A stretch of 64,000 nucleotides of DNA from Lysinibacillus pakistanensis. GTDB taxonomy: Bacteria; Bacillota; Bacilli; Bacillales_A; Planococcaceae. A program made the translations under genes and the position numbers. Under the pieces are notes generated by a model that saw nothing but the letters and a program-made list of their open reading frames with translations, was not told where the DNA came from and did no database searches. Below are positions 1 to 17,332 of the stretch, one piece after another (the first letter of the stretch is position 1; each line of letters opens with the position of its first letter). The DNA lies in contig BBDJ01000015.1 of NCBI GenBank assembly GCA_001312325.1, forward strand, positions 47,774 to 111,773. The letters are read 5' to 3'.

Positions 1-48
1 CTCTTAATGTACGAAGTGTACCGTAAACGTCAAGAAGCGATTGAGTAG
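1..48 (+). CDS. rlmB: RlmB/TrmH-family 23S rRNA methyltransferase, C-terminal end
   Basis: Only the last 15 codons and the TAG stop (46-48) are inside the window; the tail reads LLMYEVYRKRQEAIE. The identity is inferred mainly from position: in Bacillus the gene directly before rae1 and sigH is yacO/rlmB, a SpoU-type 2'-O-methyltransferase acting on 23S rRNA. No catalytic motif is visible in this fragment. The next gene starts 2 nt after the stop, suggesting translational coupling. Confidence 0.6.
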   Translation, partial: LLMYEVYRKRQEAIE

Positions 49-50
49 GC

Positions 51-564
51 ATGAAAAACATTTTGCTTGTTGACGGCTATAATATGATTGGAGCTTGGAA
101 AGAGCTGCGGCCATTACGTGACGCGAAATTTGAAGATGCACGTAGAAGATTGATTGAGTTGATGGCCGAATATAAGGCTGCAATGGGATGGCGTGTCATT
201 ATCGTTTTTGACGCACATCTTGTACCAGGTGTGGAGCAATCTTATTTAGAAAATGATGTCGAAATCATTTATACACGGAAAAACGAAACAGCAGATGAAC
301 GTATTGAAAAAAATGACACATGAACTAAAAGCTAGAAATGTTCAAATCTATGTAGCAACTTCTGATATGGCGGAGCAAAGCGTTATTTTTGGTAATGGCG
401 CTTTACGAAAATCCGCAAGAGAGCTCGAGATTGATATGGGTATAATCCAACAAAAAATTTCACATGATGTGAAGCGGAAACAAGATAGCAAACCGCCTTC
501 TCGTATAGAATTAAAGCCAGATGTTGCGTTAGCTTTTGAAAAATGGAGACGTGGCTTGAAATGA
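51..564 (+). CDS. rae1: Rae1 (YacP) NYN-domain ribosome-associated mRNA endonuclease
   Basis: About 170 residues when read through one frame break at an A run (307-313, 7 A where 6 fit). The N-terminus ILLVDGYNMIGAW is the hallmark of NYN/PIN-like nucleases, with the metal-binding Asp in VDGYN. Further acidic positions (FDAH, TSDMAEQ) fit the fold. In B. subtilis Rae1 cleaves certain mRNAs in the ribosomal A site. ATG 51 lies 2 nt after the rlmB stop with no strong ribosome-binding site, so it is probably coupled to rlmB. The order rlmB-rae1-sigH is conserved in Bacillus. Family assignment is firm; the exact substrate is not visible. Confidence 0.85.
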
Positions 565-568
565 TTGA

Positions 569-598
569 TTGACGCATATTTTCCAATTCCGTTATACT
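569..598 (+). promoter_or_regulatory. Probable sigma-A promoter of sigH
   Basis: TTGACG at 569-574 and TATACT at 593-598 with an 18-bp spacer, 34 bp before the sigH ATG. Seen by eye; not mapped. Confidence 0.55.
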
Positions 599-632
599 GT
601 TCCTAATTATCTGTTGTGGCTGAGGTGATACC

Positions 633-1281
633 ATGTTTAAAAATAGCATTGTACAAGTGACACAAGATTTTGAACGATTCAATGATGAAGAACTTATTGA
701 AATGGTGCATCAAGGTAATACAGATGCGTTAGATTATTTAATTACGAAATACCGTTTGTTAGTAAGAGCGAAGGCAAGATCTTATTTTTTTAATTGGAGC
801 AGATAAGGAAGACATTGTGCAAGAAGGTATGATTGGCTTGTATAAAGCGATACGAGACTTTAAAGGAGACAAGCTAGCTTCTTTTAGAGCATTTGCTGAG
901 CTGTGTATTACAAGGCAAATTATTACAGCTATTAAAACTGCAACTAGACAAAAGCATATTCCACTTAATTCTTATGTATCCTTGGACAAGCCAATTTTTG
1001 ATGAAGAATCAGATCGTACGTTAATGGATGTGTTAACAGGCGCTATTATGGATGATCCGGAAGAATTGATGATTCATAGAGAAGAGTTTGGCTATCTAGA
1101 AGAAAAGATGAGTGAGATTTTAAGTGAACTAGAGCTACAAGTACTAGCCTTATACTTAGATGGACAATCTTATCATGAGATTTCGACCAAATTAAATCGC
1201 CATGTGAAGTCGATTGACAATGCACTACAAAGAGTAAAGCGTAAATTAGAGAGGCATTTAGTCCTTGAGGAAATGTCCTAA
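633..1281 (+). CDS. sigH: RNA polymerase sigma-H factor
   Basis: 215 residues after correcting one T-run break (785-791, 7 T where 6 fit). Start ATG 633 follows GAGGTGATACC. Region 2 includes DEELIEMVHQGNTDALDYL, IGADKEDIVQEGMIGLYKAIRDF and SFRAFAELCITRQIITAIKTA. Region 4 is near the end (LEMQVL-like core LSELELQVLALYLDGQSY, HVKSIDNALQRVKRKL). This is the SigH of early sporulation and competence in Bacillus, placed as expected between rae1 and rpmG. It probably has its own sigma-A promoter just upstream. Confidence 0.93.
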
Positions 1282-1357
1282 CGATTGCATACCTTTATTG
1301 ACATTGACAAATTTAGGTGTTAGTCTTTAAAAGACAAAGTGCCGAAAAGGTGATTAT

Positions 1358-1504
1358 ATGGCAAAAAAAAGTCGTGTTAAATTGTGAAAAATGCGGGTCG
1401 AGAAATTACACGTTCCCAGCAAAAGAAGCTCAACTGTACGCCTCGAATTAAAGAAATTTTGCTCGCATTGCAATGAACATACAGTGCATAAACAAACGCT
1501 ATAA
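1358..1504 (+). CDS. rpmG: 50S ribosomal protein L33, zinc-binding (C+) type
   Basis: Reads as a 48-residue L33 beginning [18 protein letters not shown] and ending [12 protein letters not shown]. Two breaks are needed: an extra A in run 1363-1370, and a missing base near 1412, where ACGTTCCC should probably be ACGGTTCCC. Two Cys pairs (CEKC and CSHC) form the zinc ribbon. A ribosome-binding site AAAAGGTG precedes ATG 1358. It sits directly before secE, as in B. subtilis, where this copy is rpmGB. Confidence 0.85.
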
Positions 1505-1552
1505 AGTAATTTGTAAATAGACAGATATGATTGATTCGGAGGTTAGGCTAGA

Positions 1553-1738
1553 ATGGGCAAGATTAAAGACTTTTTCAGCAATGTAATGTCGGAAATGCGC
1601 AAAACAAGCTGGCCAAAAAGTAAAGAACTGACGAAATATACAGTCGTTGTAATTTCAACTGTTGTAATTATGGCTTTATTTTTTGTGTTAGTAGACTTAG
1701 GTATTTCATCATTATTCCGCTGGTACTTAGAGTTATAA
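1553..1738 (+). CDS. secE: Preprotein translocase subunit SecE
   Basis: Intact, 61 residues. The amphipathic N-terminal helix has the family motif VMSEMRKTSWPKSKEL. One transmembrane segment follows (about residues 31-55, YTVVVISTVVIMALFFVLVDLG). The single-TM form is usual for Firmicutes. GGAGG lies 8 nt before ATG 1553. SecE stabilizes SecY in the membrane; the gene sits before nusG as in nearly all bacteria. Confidence 0.95.
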   Translation: MGKIKDFFSNVMSEMRKTSWPKSKELTKYTVVVISTVVIMALFFVLVDLGISSLFRWYLEL

Positions 1739-1772
1739 TTTAGTAAATAGCATGTTAATACTTCTGAAAATG

Positions 1773-1800
1773 CCCGTCCTTTGCAATAACGGGTTTTTTT
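1773..1800 (+). terminator. Rho-independent terminator after secE
   Basis: Stem CCCGT/ACGGG (1773-1777 and 1789-1793) followed by seven T. The short stem may make it partial. The following 270 bp up to nusG hold no gene that I can see. Confidence 0.6.
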
Positions 1801-2074
1801 CGTTTGTTTTATCTTCATTCAGCAGAAAATTCCATCATAATGAATGAGTGATTTGAGTGAAGTAAATGGCAGTAAGATATTCTCATTTTGATAAGTATAT
1901 TAGTAGCGATAGATGACTATGCTAGTTTCTGTACATAGCATCGGGCTTTCTTTAGTAGGTAAAACTATGTCTACATGAGATCTTTGTGAAAAGGGTAAGG
2001 GATGCGTTGAGCATATCGGGATTCATTTTCACTTTTATTTGTAAGGGAGGGACGGACGAGGAGTCCTAGTAATT

Positions 2075-2609
2075 ATGGAGAAAAATTGGTATGTTGTTCA
2101 TACGTATTCAGGGTATGAAAATCGTGTAAAAGCAAACCTAGAAAAACGTGTTGAAACAATGGGGATGCAAGATAAGATTTTCCGTGTAATCGTGCCTGAA
2201 CACGAGGAAACAGAAATGAAGGATGGAAAAAAAACGTACAATGATGCGTAAAGTCTTCCCTGGCTATGTATTAGTAGAACTAATTATGACAGATGACTCT
2301 TGGTATGTTGTACGTAACACACCAGGTGTAACAGGCTTTATCGGTTCATCAGGTGGGGGTGCAAAACCAACACCTTTATTACCAGAAGAAGCAGATCGCC
2401 TGCTACAACAAATGGGTATGTCTGACAAAGTTGTAGAAGTGGATATTTCAGTGGGAGAGGCTGTCGAAGTATTGGAAGGGCCTTTTGCACACTTCCAAGG
2501 ACGTGTAGAAGAAATTGACACTGAAAAAGGAAAAGTGAAAGTGTCTGTTGATATGTTTGGTCGCGAAACAATTATGGAACTTAACTTTGAACAAATACAG
2601 AAAATATAA
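2075..2609 (+). CDS. nusG: Transcription termination/antitermination protein NusG
   Basis: 177 residues after correcting one A-run break (2227-2234, 8 A where 7 fit). The NGN domain begins EKNWYVVHTYSGYENRVKANLE and contains MRKVFPGYVLVELIMTDDSWYVVRNTPGVTGF. The C-terminal KOW domain contains GPFAHFQGRVEEIDTEKGKVKV. Start ATG 2075. NusG binds RNA polymerase at the beta' clamp and affects elongation and pausing. It has its own intergenic leader, between secE and rplK as usual. Confidence 0.94.
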
Positions 2610-2675
2610 ATGTGAGAAACTGCATTGTAAAATAAATGCTTAGATGTATGTTTCGCAGATTTTGTAAATTACTAC

Positions 2676-2705
2676 TTGCTTAAAAAAAACTAAAAGTGGT
2701 ATCAT
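2676..2705 (+). promoter_or_regulatory. Candidate promoter of rplK-rplA
   Basis: TTGCTT at 2676-2681 and TATCAT at 2700-2705 with an 18-bp spacer. The spacer contains an A8 run that may be one base too long. Confidence 0.45.
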
Positions 2706-2843
2706 TTCATAGGTCAGACTGTCATACTTTGGTTTGGCGTCTGCAATGATAATTTTAATGTTATCGGCATTTAGCTGACAGACAGATATTGAGTGGGAGG
2801 GGCAACCCAATTACCACATCACGGACTTAAGGAGGTGTGTCTC
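2706..2843 (+). promoter_or_regulatory. rplK 5' leader, possible L1-responsive RNA
   Basis: A 138-bp untranslated stretch ends in GTGGGAGGGGCAACCC and an AAGGAGGTGTG ribosome-binding site. The block just before rplK looks conserved compared with what I remember from Bacillus. In many bacteria ribosomal protein L1 represses this operon through the mRNA leader; that role here is inference. Confidence 0.4.
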
Positions 2844-3271
2844 GTGGCTAAAAAAAGTTATTAAAGTTGTAAAACTTCAAATCCCTGCTGGTAAAGCAAA
2901 TCCAGCTCCACCGGTTGGTCCTGCATTAGGTCAAGCAGGTGTGAATATCATGGGGTTCTGTAAAGAATTCAATGCGCGTACGGCTGATCAAGCTGGTCTT
3001 ATTATTCCAGTTGAAATTTCAGTATTTGAAGACCGTTCTTTCACTTTCATTACAAAAACTCCACCTGCAGCAGTTCTACTTAAAGTAGCAGCTGGTATCC
3101 AATCTGGATCTGGTGAACCAAACCGTAAAAAAAGTGGCAACGGTTAAACGTGATAAAGTTCGCGAAATCGCTGAAACTAAAATGCCAGACCTTAACGCTG
3201 CTTCAGTAGAAGCTGCTATGTTAATGGTTGAAGGTACTGCACGAAGCATGGGAATTGTTATCGAAGACTAA
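2844..3271 (+). CDS. rplK: 50S ribosomal protein L11
   Basis: 141 residues after correcting two A-run breaks (2850-2856 and 3127-3133). GTG 2844 start follows AAGGAGGTGTG. Motifs include [36 protein letters not shown] and [17 protein letters not shown], ending [16 protein letters not shown]11 forms the stalk base with 23S rRNA at the GTPase-associated centre. It leads the L11-L1 transcription unit. Confidence 0.94.
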
Positions 3272-3387
3272 TCCCTGTTACTTGATGTTTTGTTTTTTGG
3301 AAGGTTGCGAAGTTTCTTTGTGAACGCGCAACCTTTATTCGTGGGAGGTAAAATCCGCTACAACCACAATCAAGGAGGAATTATATA

Positions 3388-4088
3388 ATGGCTAAAAAAA
3401 GGTAAAAAAACTGCAAGATGCAGCAAAATTAATCGATCGTAACACACTTTACAGCGCTCAAGAGGCAATTGAACTTGCTCAAAAAACTAGCACAGTAAAC
3501 TTCGACGCTACTGTAGAAGTTGCTTTCCGTTTAGGTATTGATACTCGTAAAAACGACCAACAAATCCGTGGTGCAGTAGTGCTTCCAAACGGTACTGGTA
3601 AAACTCAACGCGTATTAGTATTCGCGAAAGGTGAAAAACTTAAAGAAGCTGAAGCAGCTGGCGCTGACTATGTAGGCGATGCAGAGTACATCCAAAAAAA
3701 TCCAACAAGGTTGGTTTGATTTCGATGTAATCGTAGCAACTCCTGACATGATGGGTGAAGTTGGTAAACTTGGTCGTGTTTTAGGACCTAAAGCTTAATG
3801 CCAAACCCTAAAACTGGTACAGTTACTTTTGATGTAACAAAAGCTATCGAAGAAATCAAAGCTGGTAAAGTAGAATACCGTGCAGATAAAGCTGGTATCA
3901 TTCACGCTCCTATCGGTAAAGTTTCTTTCTCAGCAGAAAAATTAGTAGAAAACTTCTTAACTGTTTTTGATGTAGTGCAAAAAGCAAAACCAGCAGCAGC
4001 TAAAGGTACTTACATGAAATCTGTAAACGTTACAACTACAATGGGTCCAGCTGTTAAAATTGACGCTTCTAATGTAGTAGTAAAATAA
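3388..4088 (+). CDS. rplA: 50S ribosomal protein L1
   Basis: 232 residues when four breaks are repaired: A runs 3394-3400, 3404-3410 and 3694-3700, each one A long, and a missing G near 3793, where AAAGCTTAATG should be AAAGGCTTAATG to give [17 protein letters not shown] 3388 follows AAGGAGGAATTATATA. L1 binds 23S rRNA helix 76-78 in the mobile L1 stalk and often represses its own operon. The C-terminus [19 protein letters not shown] is typical. Confidence 0.93.
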
Positions 4089-4102
4089 TTTATATATATA
4101 TA

Positions 4103-4131
4103 TTGACAACAGTAATTATATATGATAGTAT
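4103..4131 (+). promoter_or_regulatory. Sigma-A promoter of rplJ-rplL
   Basis: Perfect -35 TTGACA (4103-4108), 17-bp spacer, TAGTAT (4126-4131). It directly precedes the L10 leader. Confidence 0.7.
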
Positions 4132-4138
4132 GGTTGCT

Positions 4139-4281
4139 GTTGTGAATTATCCATTTGTACCGTAGACAGTAGGAGTGACTTGTCACTTAATGTTCCTACC
4201 GAGGACATCGGAATTCAGATTCTTATTTAAAGATGATGACTTTCAGCCTCTGTGTCTATTTGACCCAGAGGCTTTTCTTTT
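4139..4281 (+). promoter_or_regulatory. L10 leader RNA (ribosomal protein autoregulation)
   Basis: Contains the conserved paired blocks CCGTAGACAGTAGG and TTCCTACCGAGGAC (about 4160-4206) of the Firmicute L10 leader. A terminator hairpin follows: GCCTCTG (4246-4252) pairing with CAGAGGC (4266-4272), then TTTTCTTTT. L10/L12 complex binding is expected to control readthrough into rplJ. The match is from memory of the Rfam L10_leader. Confidence 0.8.
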
Positions 4282-4319
4282 GTCGGTATAAATGACCCAT
4301 TCTAATAGGAGGTGTCATC

Positions 4320-4820
4320 ATGAGCAAAGCAATCGAAAACAAACAAGTACAAGTTCAAGAGATTACTGAAAAGTTCCAAAACGCTGCTTCTGTAGTAGTT
4401 GTGGATTACCGTGGTCTTAATGTTGCACAAGTGACAGAGCTTCGTAAACAACTTCGTGAAGCTGGCGTTGAGTTCAAAGTATACAAAAATACATTAACTC
4501 GTCGTGCTACTGAAGCTGCTGGTCTTGGAGGAATCAATGACGTATTAGTTGGTCCTAACGCAATTGCGTTCTCAAATGAGGATGTTGTAGCGCCTGCTAA
4601 AATCATCAATGAGTTCGCTAAGAAAAATGAAGCTTTAGAAATTAAAGCAGGTATTATTGAAGGAACTGTTTCTTCAGTTGAAGATGTTAAAGCACTTGCA
4701 GAACTTCCATCACGCGAAGGTCTACTTTCTATGCTTTTATCTGTACTTCAAGCTCCAGTGCGTAACTTCGCACTTGCAACAAAAGCTGTTGCAGAACAAA
4801 AAGAAGAGCAAGGTGCGTAA
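4320..4820 (+). CDS. rplJ: 50S ribosomal protein L10
   Basis: Intact, 166 residues. Motifs: [41 protein letters not shown] and [14 protein letters not shown], with a helical C-terminal tail that anchors the L7/L12 dimers. AGGAGG lies just before ATG 4320. L10 forms the stalk with L12 and is probably the autoregulator acting on the leader upstream. Confidence 0.96.
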   Translation: MSKAIENKQVQVQEITEKFQNAASVVVVDYRGLNVAQVTELRKQLREAGVEFKVYKNTLTRRATEAAGLGGINDVLVGPNAIAFSNEDVVAPAKIINEFAKKNEALEIKAGIIEGTVSSVEDVKALAELPSREGLLSMLLSVLQAPVRNFALATKAVAEQKEEQGA

Positions 4821-4892
4821 TTTCATACGCACTATAACTTCTGCGGCCTGATCGCAAACAATAAAACATTATCCAATTAGGAGGAAATTATA

Positions 4893-5255
4893 ATGAATAA
4901 AGAGCAAATCTTAGAAGCTATCAAAGCTATGACAGTTCTTGAATTAAACGATTTAGTAAAAGCTATCGAAGAAGAATTCGGTGTAACAGCTGCTGCTCCT
5001 GTAGCAGTAGTTGCTGGTGGTGCTGCTGGCGCTGCTGAAGAAAAAACAGAGTTCGACGTAGTATTAGCATCTGCTGGTGCAGAAAAAATTAAAGTAATCA
5101 AAGTGGTTCGTGAAATCACTGGTTTAGGTCTTAAAGAAGCTAAAGAAGTAGTAGATAACGCTCCTAAAGCTCTTAAAGAAGGCGTATCTAAAGATGAAGC
5201 TGAAGAAATCAAAGCTAAACTTGAAGAAGTTGGCGCATCTGTAGAAGTTAAGTAA
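4893..5255 (+). CDS. rplL: 50S ribosomal protein L7/L12
   Basis: Intact, 120 residues. The N-terminal dimerization helix ([20 protein letters not shown]) is followed by an Ala/Gly-rich hinge around residues 33-52. The C-terminal factor-binding domain contains [26 protein letters not shown] precedes ATG 4893. L12 recruits translational GTPases. A strong terminator follows the gene. Confidence 0.97.
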   Translation: MNKEQILEAIKAMTVLELNDLVKAIEEEFGVTAAAPVAVVAGGAAGAAEEKTEFDVVLASAGAEKIKVIKVVREITGLGLKEAKEVVDNAPKALKEGVSKDEAEEIKAKLEEVGASVEVK

Positions 5256-5281
5256 TCTCGCGTTACTTTTTTAACAAAAGG

Positions 5282-5310
5282 AAAGCTCGTCATTTTGGCG
5301 AGCTTTTTTT
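5282..5310 (+). terminator. Terminator after rplL
   Basis: AAAGCTCG (5282-5289) pairs with CGAGCTTT (5299-5306), extended by two G-T pairs, followed by a T run. Confidence 0.85.
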
Positions 5311-5333
5311 CTTCATTCTGAGGAGGCGTGAAA

Positions 5334-5938
5334 ATGGCAGATCACTATTATACAAATAAGCCTCAAGCTGAGAGTAAACCTCGTCACTGGACATTCAAAT
5401 TATTGGGGCATTCGTTTTCATTTGAGACGGATGCGGGTGTTTTTAGTAAAAGCGAAGTAGATTTTGGATCCCGTGTGTTAATAGATGCTTTTCAGATGCC
5501 TGATATTGATGGTGCAATTTTTGATGTGGGATGTGGGTATGGACCAATCGGATTATCGATTGCCAAAACAAATCTAGATCGTACTGTTTTCATGATGGAT
5601 ATAAATGAACGTGCGGTTGCACTCTCGCAAAAAAAATGCGCAAGTAAACGGAGTTCAAAATGTACGGATATTTGTGAGTGACGGACTATCGATGGTTGAC
5701 AAGGATGTAAAAGCCGCAGCTATTTTAACCAATCCTCCAATTCGCGCTGGAAAAGAAACAATTTTCCGTTTTTACGATGGAGCTTATGATAAGTTAGTGT
5801 CATCTGGCGAGCTGTGGGTAGTAATTCAAAAAAAGCAAGGTGCACCATCAACGGTTAGTTACTTAGAAGAAAAATTTTCTGAAGTCGAAGTTGTGGAAAA
5901 GAAAAAAAGGTTACTGGATCGTACGTGCAAAAAAATAA
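5334..5938 (+). CDS. ybxB: Class I SAM methyltransferase, RsmC-like (YbxB)
   Basis: 200 residues after correcting two A-run breaks (5629-5636 and 5902-5908). SAM-binding motif I is FDVGCGYGPIGLSIAK (residues 63-78). The catalytic NPP of N-methyltransferases is in ILTNPPIRAGKE. ATG 5334 is chosen over GTG 5328 because AGGAGG at 5321-5326 is spaced 7 nt from it. The B. subtilis homologue lies at the same place before rpoB and is annotated as a probable 16S rRNA methyltransferase; the target base is inferred. Confidence 0.85.
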
Positions 5939-5957
5939 ATGAAATATGTATAAAATA

Positions 5958-5986
5958 TTGACTTGACAAATCGGCTATGATAATAT
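5958..5986 (+). promoter_or_regulatory. Probable promoter of rpoB
   Basis: TTGACT (5958-5963), 17-bp spacer, TAATAT (5981-5986). An overlapping TTGACA starting at 5963 offers a second -35 five bases downstream. Confidence 0.6.
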
Positions 5987-6081
5987 GATACAATGCAAAA
6001 ATATTATTTTGAGGTCGTGTGCCCTTTTTGTATATGTTTGTTTTAATATGGGTATACTTGCCAAGATAAGTTTAGTTAACC

Positions 6082-6117
6082 GAAAATGAGATCTTTTTGA
6101 AGACTCGTTTTCTTTTT
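6082..6117 (+). terminator. Attenuator-like hairpin in the rpoB leader
   Basis: GAAAATGAG (6082-6090) pairs with CTCGTTTTC (6104-6112) with one G-T pair, followed by TTTTT. It lies about 75 bp before rpoB, so it would limit readthrough into rpoBC. Confidence 0.6.
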
Positions 6118-6189
6118 GTCTTTCGAAATCATACACTATTTGTATGATTTTGCAAAGACCTAATATCGCTTTATTGAGGGGTGAATGAG

Positions 6190-9756
<3,567 letters not shown>

Positions 9757-9806
9757 TGGAAACCAAATTCACAGTTGTGAATAGGTCAAACTTATTTTTC
9801 AAATTA

Positions 9807-9843
9807 GCCGGGCAGGATTTAACGCCCTGTCCGGCTTTTCTTT
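9807..9843 (+). terminator. Hairpin terminator between rpoB and rpoC
   Basis: GCCGGGCAGG (9807-9816) pairs with CCTGTCCGGC (9826-9835) with one G-T pair, then TTTTCTTTT. As the genes are normally co-transcribed, it probably reduces rather than stops transcription. Confidence 0.75.
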
Positions 9844-9957
9844 TCAATAATTTATTCTATTTTAATCTTTTGCCAAAGAGACATGAATCTTGCAAACGAT
9901 TATCGAGCTGCGTAAAAGAGTCTTTATAAAGACCTATACTAGAGGGAGGTAGGCTCC

Positions 9958-13647
<3,690 letters not shown>

Positions 13648-13662
13648 TCATTTAAATAAGTT

Positions 13663-13698
13663 CCGAAGAGATGAGTTTTATATCTCTTCGGACTTTTT
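13663..13698 (+). terminator. Terminator after rpoC
   Basis: Perfect 10-bp stem CCGAAGAGAT/ATCTCTTCGG (13663-13672, 13682-13691) followed by ACTTTTTC. Confidence 0.85.
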
Positions 13699-13709
13699 CA
13701 AGATATTAG

Positions 13710-13738
13710 TTGACAGCCGAAATTGATAATGATAATAT
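13710..13738 (+). promoter_or_regulatory. Promoter of the L7Ae-like gene and str operon
   Basis: TTGACA (13710-13715), 17-bp spacer, TAATAT (13733-13738). Strong by eye. Confidence 0.7.
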
Positions 13739-13783
13739 ATTGAAGGTTGATAGTTAACTGTCTGTACTTCGGAGGATATGAAA

Positions 13784-14032
13784 ATGTCTTATGATAAAGT
13801 AAGGGCTAGTCAAACAATCATAGGTACAAAGCAAGCAGTGAAAGCAATGCAAGCTGGTTCAGTGAAAGAACTCTTTGTGGCACTTGATGCAGACAATTGG
13901 GTAACCGATTCGGCCATATCTTTCGCGAGAGAAATCGGGATACCAATTATTCTTGTTGAGTCCAAAAAGGAATTGGGCAAGGCCTGTGGAATCCATGTTG
14001 GAGCTGCGGTAGTTGCGATTGCTGTAGAGTAG
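13784..14032 (+). CDS. rplGB: L7Ae-family ribosomal protein (YbxF/RplGB)
   Basis: 82 residues, intact. ATG 13784 is chosen because GGAGG (13771-13775) is 8 nt away; ATG 13778 is too close. The L7Ae/L30e/S12e fold is seen in [26 protein letters not shown] and [15 protein letters not shown]. Bacillus YbxF binds kink-turn RNA. It lies before rpsL exactly as in B. subtilis. A weak 7-bp hairpin follows (about 14034-14057). Confidence 0.88.
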   Translation: MSYDKVRASQTIIGTKQAVKAMQAGSVKELFVALDADNWVTDSAISFAREIGIPIILVESKKELGKACGIHVGAAVVAIAVE

Positions 14033-14139
14033 TTTTTGTGTTTGAAACACAAAGACTTTGTTTTTACCCAAAAAAATGAACCACCTGGATGTGTGGTATT
14101 GAAAAAGAAGAAATGAAGAAATGAAGGGAGGAAAAATCG

Positions 14140-14561
14140 ATGCCTACAATTAACCAATTGGTACGTAAGCCTCGTAAATCTAAAATCACGAAATCAAACT
14201 CACCAGCGTTAAACAAAGGATATAACTCATTTAAAAAAATCTTTAACTGATGTTAAATCTCCTCAAAAACGTGGTGTTTGTACTCGTGTAGGTACAATGA
14301 CGCCTAAAAAAACCTAACTCAGCGTTACGTAAATACGCTCGTGTACGTTTAACTAACCAAATCGAGGTTACAGCGTACATTCCTGGTGAAGGCCACAACT
14401 TACAAGAGCACAGTGTTGTTCTTATCCGTGGCGGTCGTGTAAAAGACTTACCGGGTGTTCGTTACCATATCGTGCGTGGTGCTCTTGATACTGCTGGTGT
14501 AAACGGTCGTATGCAATCACGTTCTCTATACGGTACAAAACGCCCTAAAGAAAAAAAATAA
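14140..14561 (+). CDS. rpsL: 30S ribosomal protein S12
   Basis: 139 residues after correcting two A-run breaks (14233-14239 and 14306-14312). Decoding-centre motifs [20 protein letters not shown] and [20 protein letters not shown] are intact. The Lys positions commonly mutated in streptomycin resistance are still Lys. ATG 14140 with AGGGAGG upstream. It is followed by rpsG-fusA-tuf as the str operon. Confidence 0.95.
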
Positions 14562-14605
14562 TTTAAAATCTATAAGTTATTCACTCAATGAAAGGAGGAA
14601 AACAC

Positions 14606-15077
<472 letters not shown>

Positions 15078-15119
15078 TCTAAACATCGCATAAGCTCAAT
15101 ATGGAAGGAGAAATACCTA

Positions 15120-17197
15120 ATGAAACGCGAATTCTCTCTAGAGAATACACGTAATATTGGGATCATGGCTCACATTGATGCTGGTAAAACAACAACAACT
15201 GAGCGTATCCTTTATTACACAGGTAAGATTCACAAAATTGGTGAAACTCACGAAGGCGCTTCTCAAATGGACTGGATGGAACAAGAGCAAGAACGTGGTA
15301 TTACAATCACTTCTGCTGCAACAACAGCTCAATGGGACGGTCACCGTGTAAATATCATCGATACTCCTGGACACGTAGACTTCACAGTAGAAGTTGAACG
15401 TTCACTACGCGTACTTGATGGTGCGGTAACAGTACTTGATGCTCAATCTGGTGTTGAACCTCAAACTGAAACTGTATGGCGTCAAGCTACAACATACGGT
15501 GTACCACGTATCGTATTCATCAACAAAATGGATAAAATGGGTGCTGACTTCCTTTACTCTGTAGGTACTTTACATGAGCGTCTACAAGCAAATGCACATC
15601 CAATTCAATTACCAATCGGTGCTGAAGATCAATTCTCTGCAATCATTGACTTAATTGAAATGAACGCTACTTTCTATGGAAACGACCAAGGTACAGATGT
15701 ATCTGTAGGCGAAATTCCTGAAGAGTATAAAGCACAAGCTGAAGAATACCGTGAAAAATTAATCGAAGCAGTTGCTGAAGTTAATGAAGATATCATGGAA
15801 AAATACTTCGCTGGTGAAGAAATTTCTAAAGAAGAGCTTAAAGCGGCTATTCGTCAAGCAACAATTAACGTTGAATTCTACCCAGTTATCTGTGTACAGC
15901 GTTCAAACACAAAGGTGTTCGTAAAATGCTTGATGCGGTAATCGATTACTTACCAGCTCCAACAGATGTACCTGCTATCAACGGTACTTTACCAGATTCT
16001 GATGAAGAAGTTGTACGTCATTCTTCAGACGAAGAACCATTCTCGGCTCTTGCGTTTAAAGTTATGACAGACCCATTCGTTGGTAAATTAACATTCTTCC
16101 GTGTGTACTCTGGTATTTTACAATCAGGTTCATATGTACAAAACTCTACGAAAGGTAAACGTGAACGTGTAGGTCGTATCCTACAAATGCACGCTAACTC
16201 TCGTGAAGAGATTTCTCAAGTGTTCGCAGGGGATATCGCAGCAGCGGTAGGTCTTAAAGATACTACTACTGGTGATACATTATGTGACGAGAAAAACCTA
16301 GTTATTCTTGAATCAATGGAATTCCCAGAGCCAGTTATCTCTCTTTCTGTAGAACCAAAATCAAAAGCAGACCAAGATAAAATGGGTCAAGCTTTACAAA
16401 AACTACAAGAAGAAGATCCAACTTTCCGTGCTCATACTGACCAAGAAACAGGTCAAACAATCATCTCTGGTATGGGTGAACTTCACCTTGATATCTTAGT
16501 TGACCGTATGCGCCGTGAATTTAAAGTAGAAGCTAACGTTGGTGCTCCACAGGTATCTTACCGTGAAACATTCCGTGGCTCTGCTCAAGTTGAAGGTAAA
16601 TTTGTCCGCCAATCTGGTGGTCGTGGTCAATTCGGTCACGTTTGGATTGAATTCTCTCCAAATGAAGAAGGAAAAGGCTTTGAATTTGAAAATGCTATCG
16701 TTGGTGGTGTAGTTCCACGTGAATACATTCCTGCTGTAGAAGCTGGTCTTAAAGACGCTTTACAAAACGGTGTACTTGCTGGTTACCCATTAATCGACAT
16801 CAAAGCGAAATTATTCGATGGTTCATACCATGATGTTGACTCTAACGAAATGGCATTCAAAATTGCTGCATCTATGGCTCTTAAAAACGCGGTTTCTAAA
16901 TGTAGCCCAGTTTTACTTGAACCAATGATGAAAGTTGAAGTTGTAATTCCAGAAGAATACCTTGGTGATATCATGGGTAACATTACTTCTCGCCGTGGTC
17001 GCGTAGAGGGTATGGAAGCTCGCGGTAACGCTCAAGTTGTTCGTGCGATGGTTCCACTTTCAGAAATGTTTGGATATGCAACAACTTTACGTTCTGCAAC
17101 GCAAGGTCGTGGTGTATTCTCAATGGTATTCGATCACTATGAAGAAGTACCAAAATCAATCTCTGAAGAAATCATTAAAAAAAATAAAGGTGAATAA
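15120..17197 (+). CDS. fusA: Elongation factor G
   Basis: 692 residues after restoring one base near 15894 (TGTGTACAG should be TGTGGTACAG, giving [13 protein letters not shown]). GTPase motifs: G1 [11 protein letters not shown]3 DTPGHVDF, G4 NKMD. Domain IV and V motifs ([34 protein letters not shown]) are intact. EF-G drives translocation. AAGGAG precedes ATG 15120. Confidence 0.95.
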
Positions 17198-17332
17198 TTG
17201 AATTTTCATCTTGCATAAAGTATAACTAATTTGTAAGCTATGATTGCAGGATAGGGGATGGGCCCGTTCTCTATTAGCATTCATTCTATAAATTTAAAAA
17301 TAAAACATATAATTTTGAGGAGGCAATCTCTA

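Noticed and set aside
4877..5293. Long open frame antisense to rplL.
   Set aside because: It is the complement of a compositionally biased Ala/Glu-rich ribosomal gene, with no ribosome-binding site or recognizable product.
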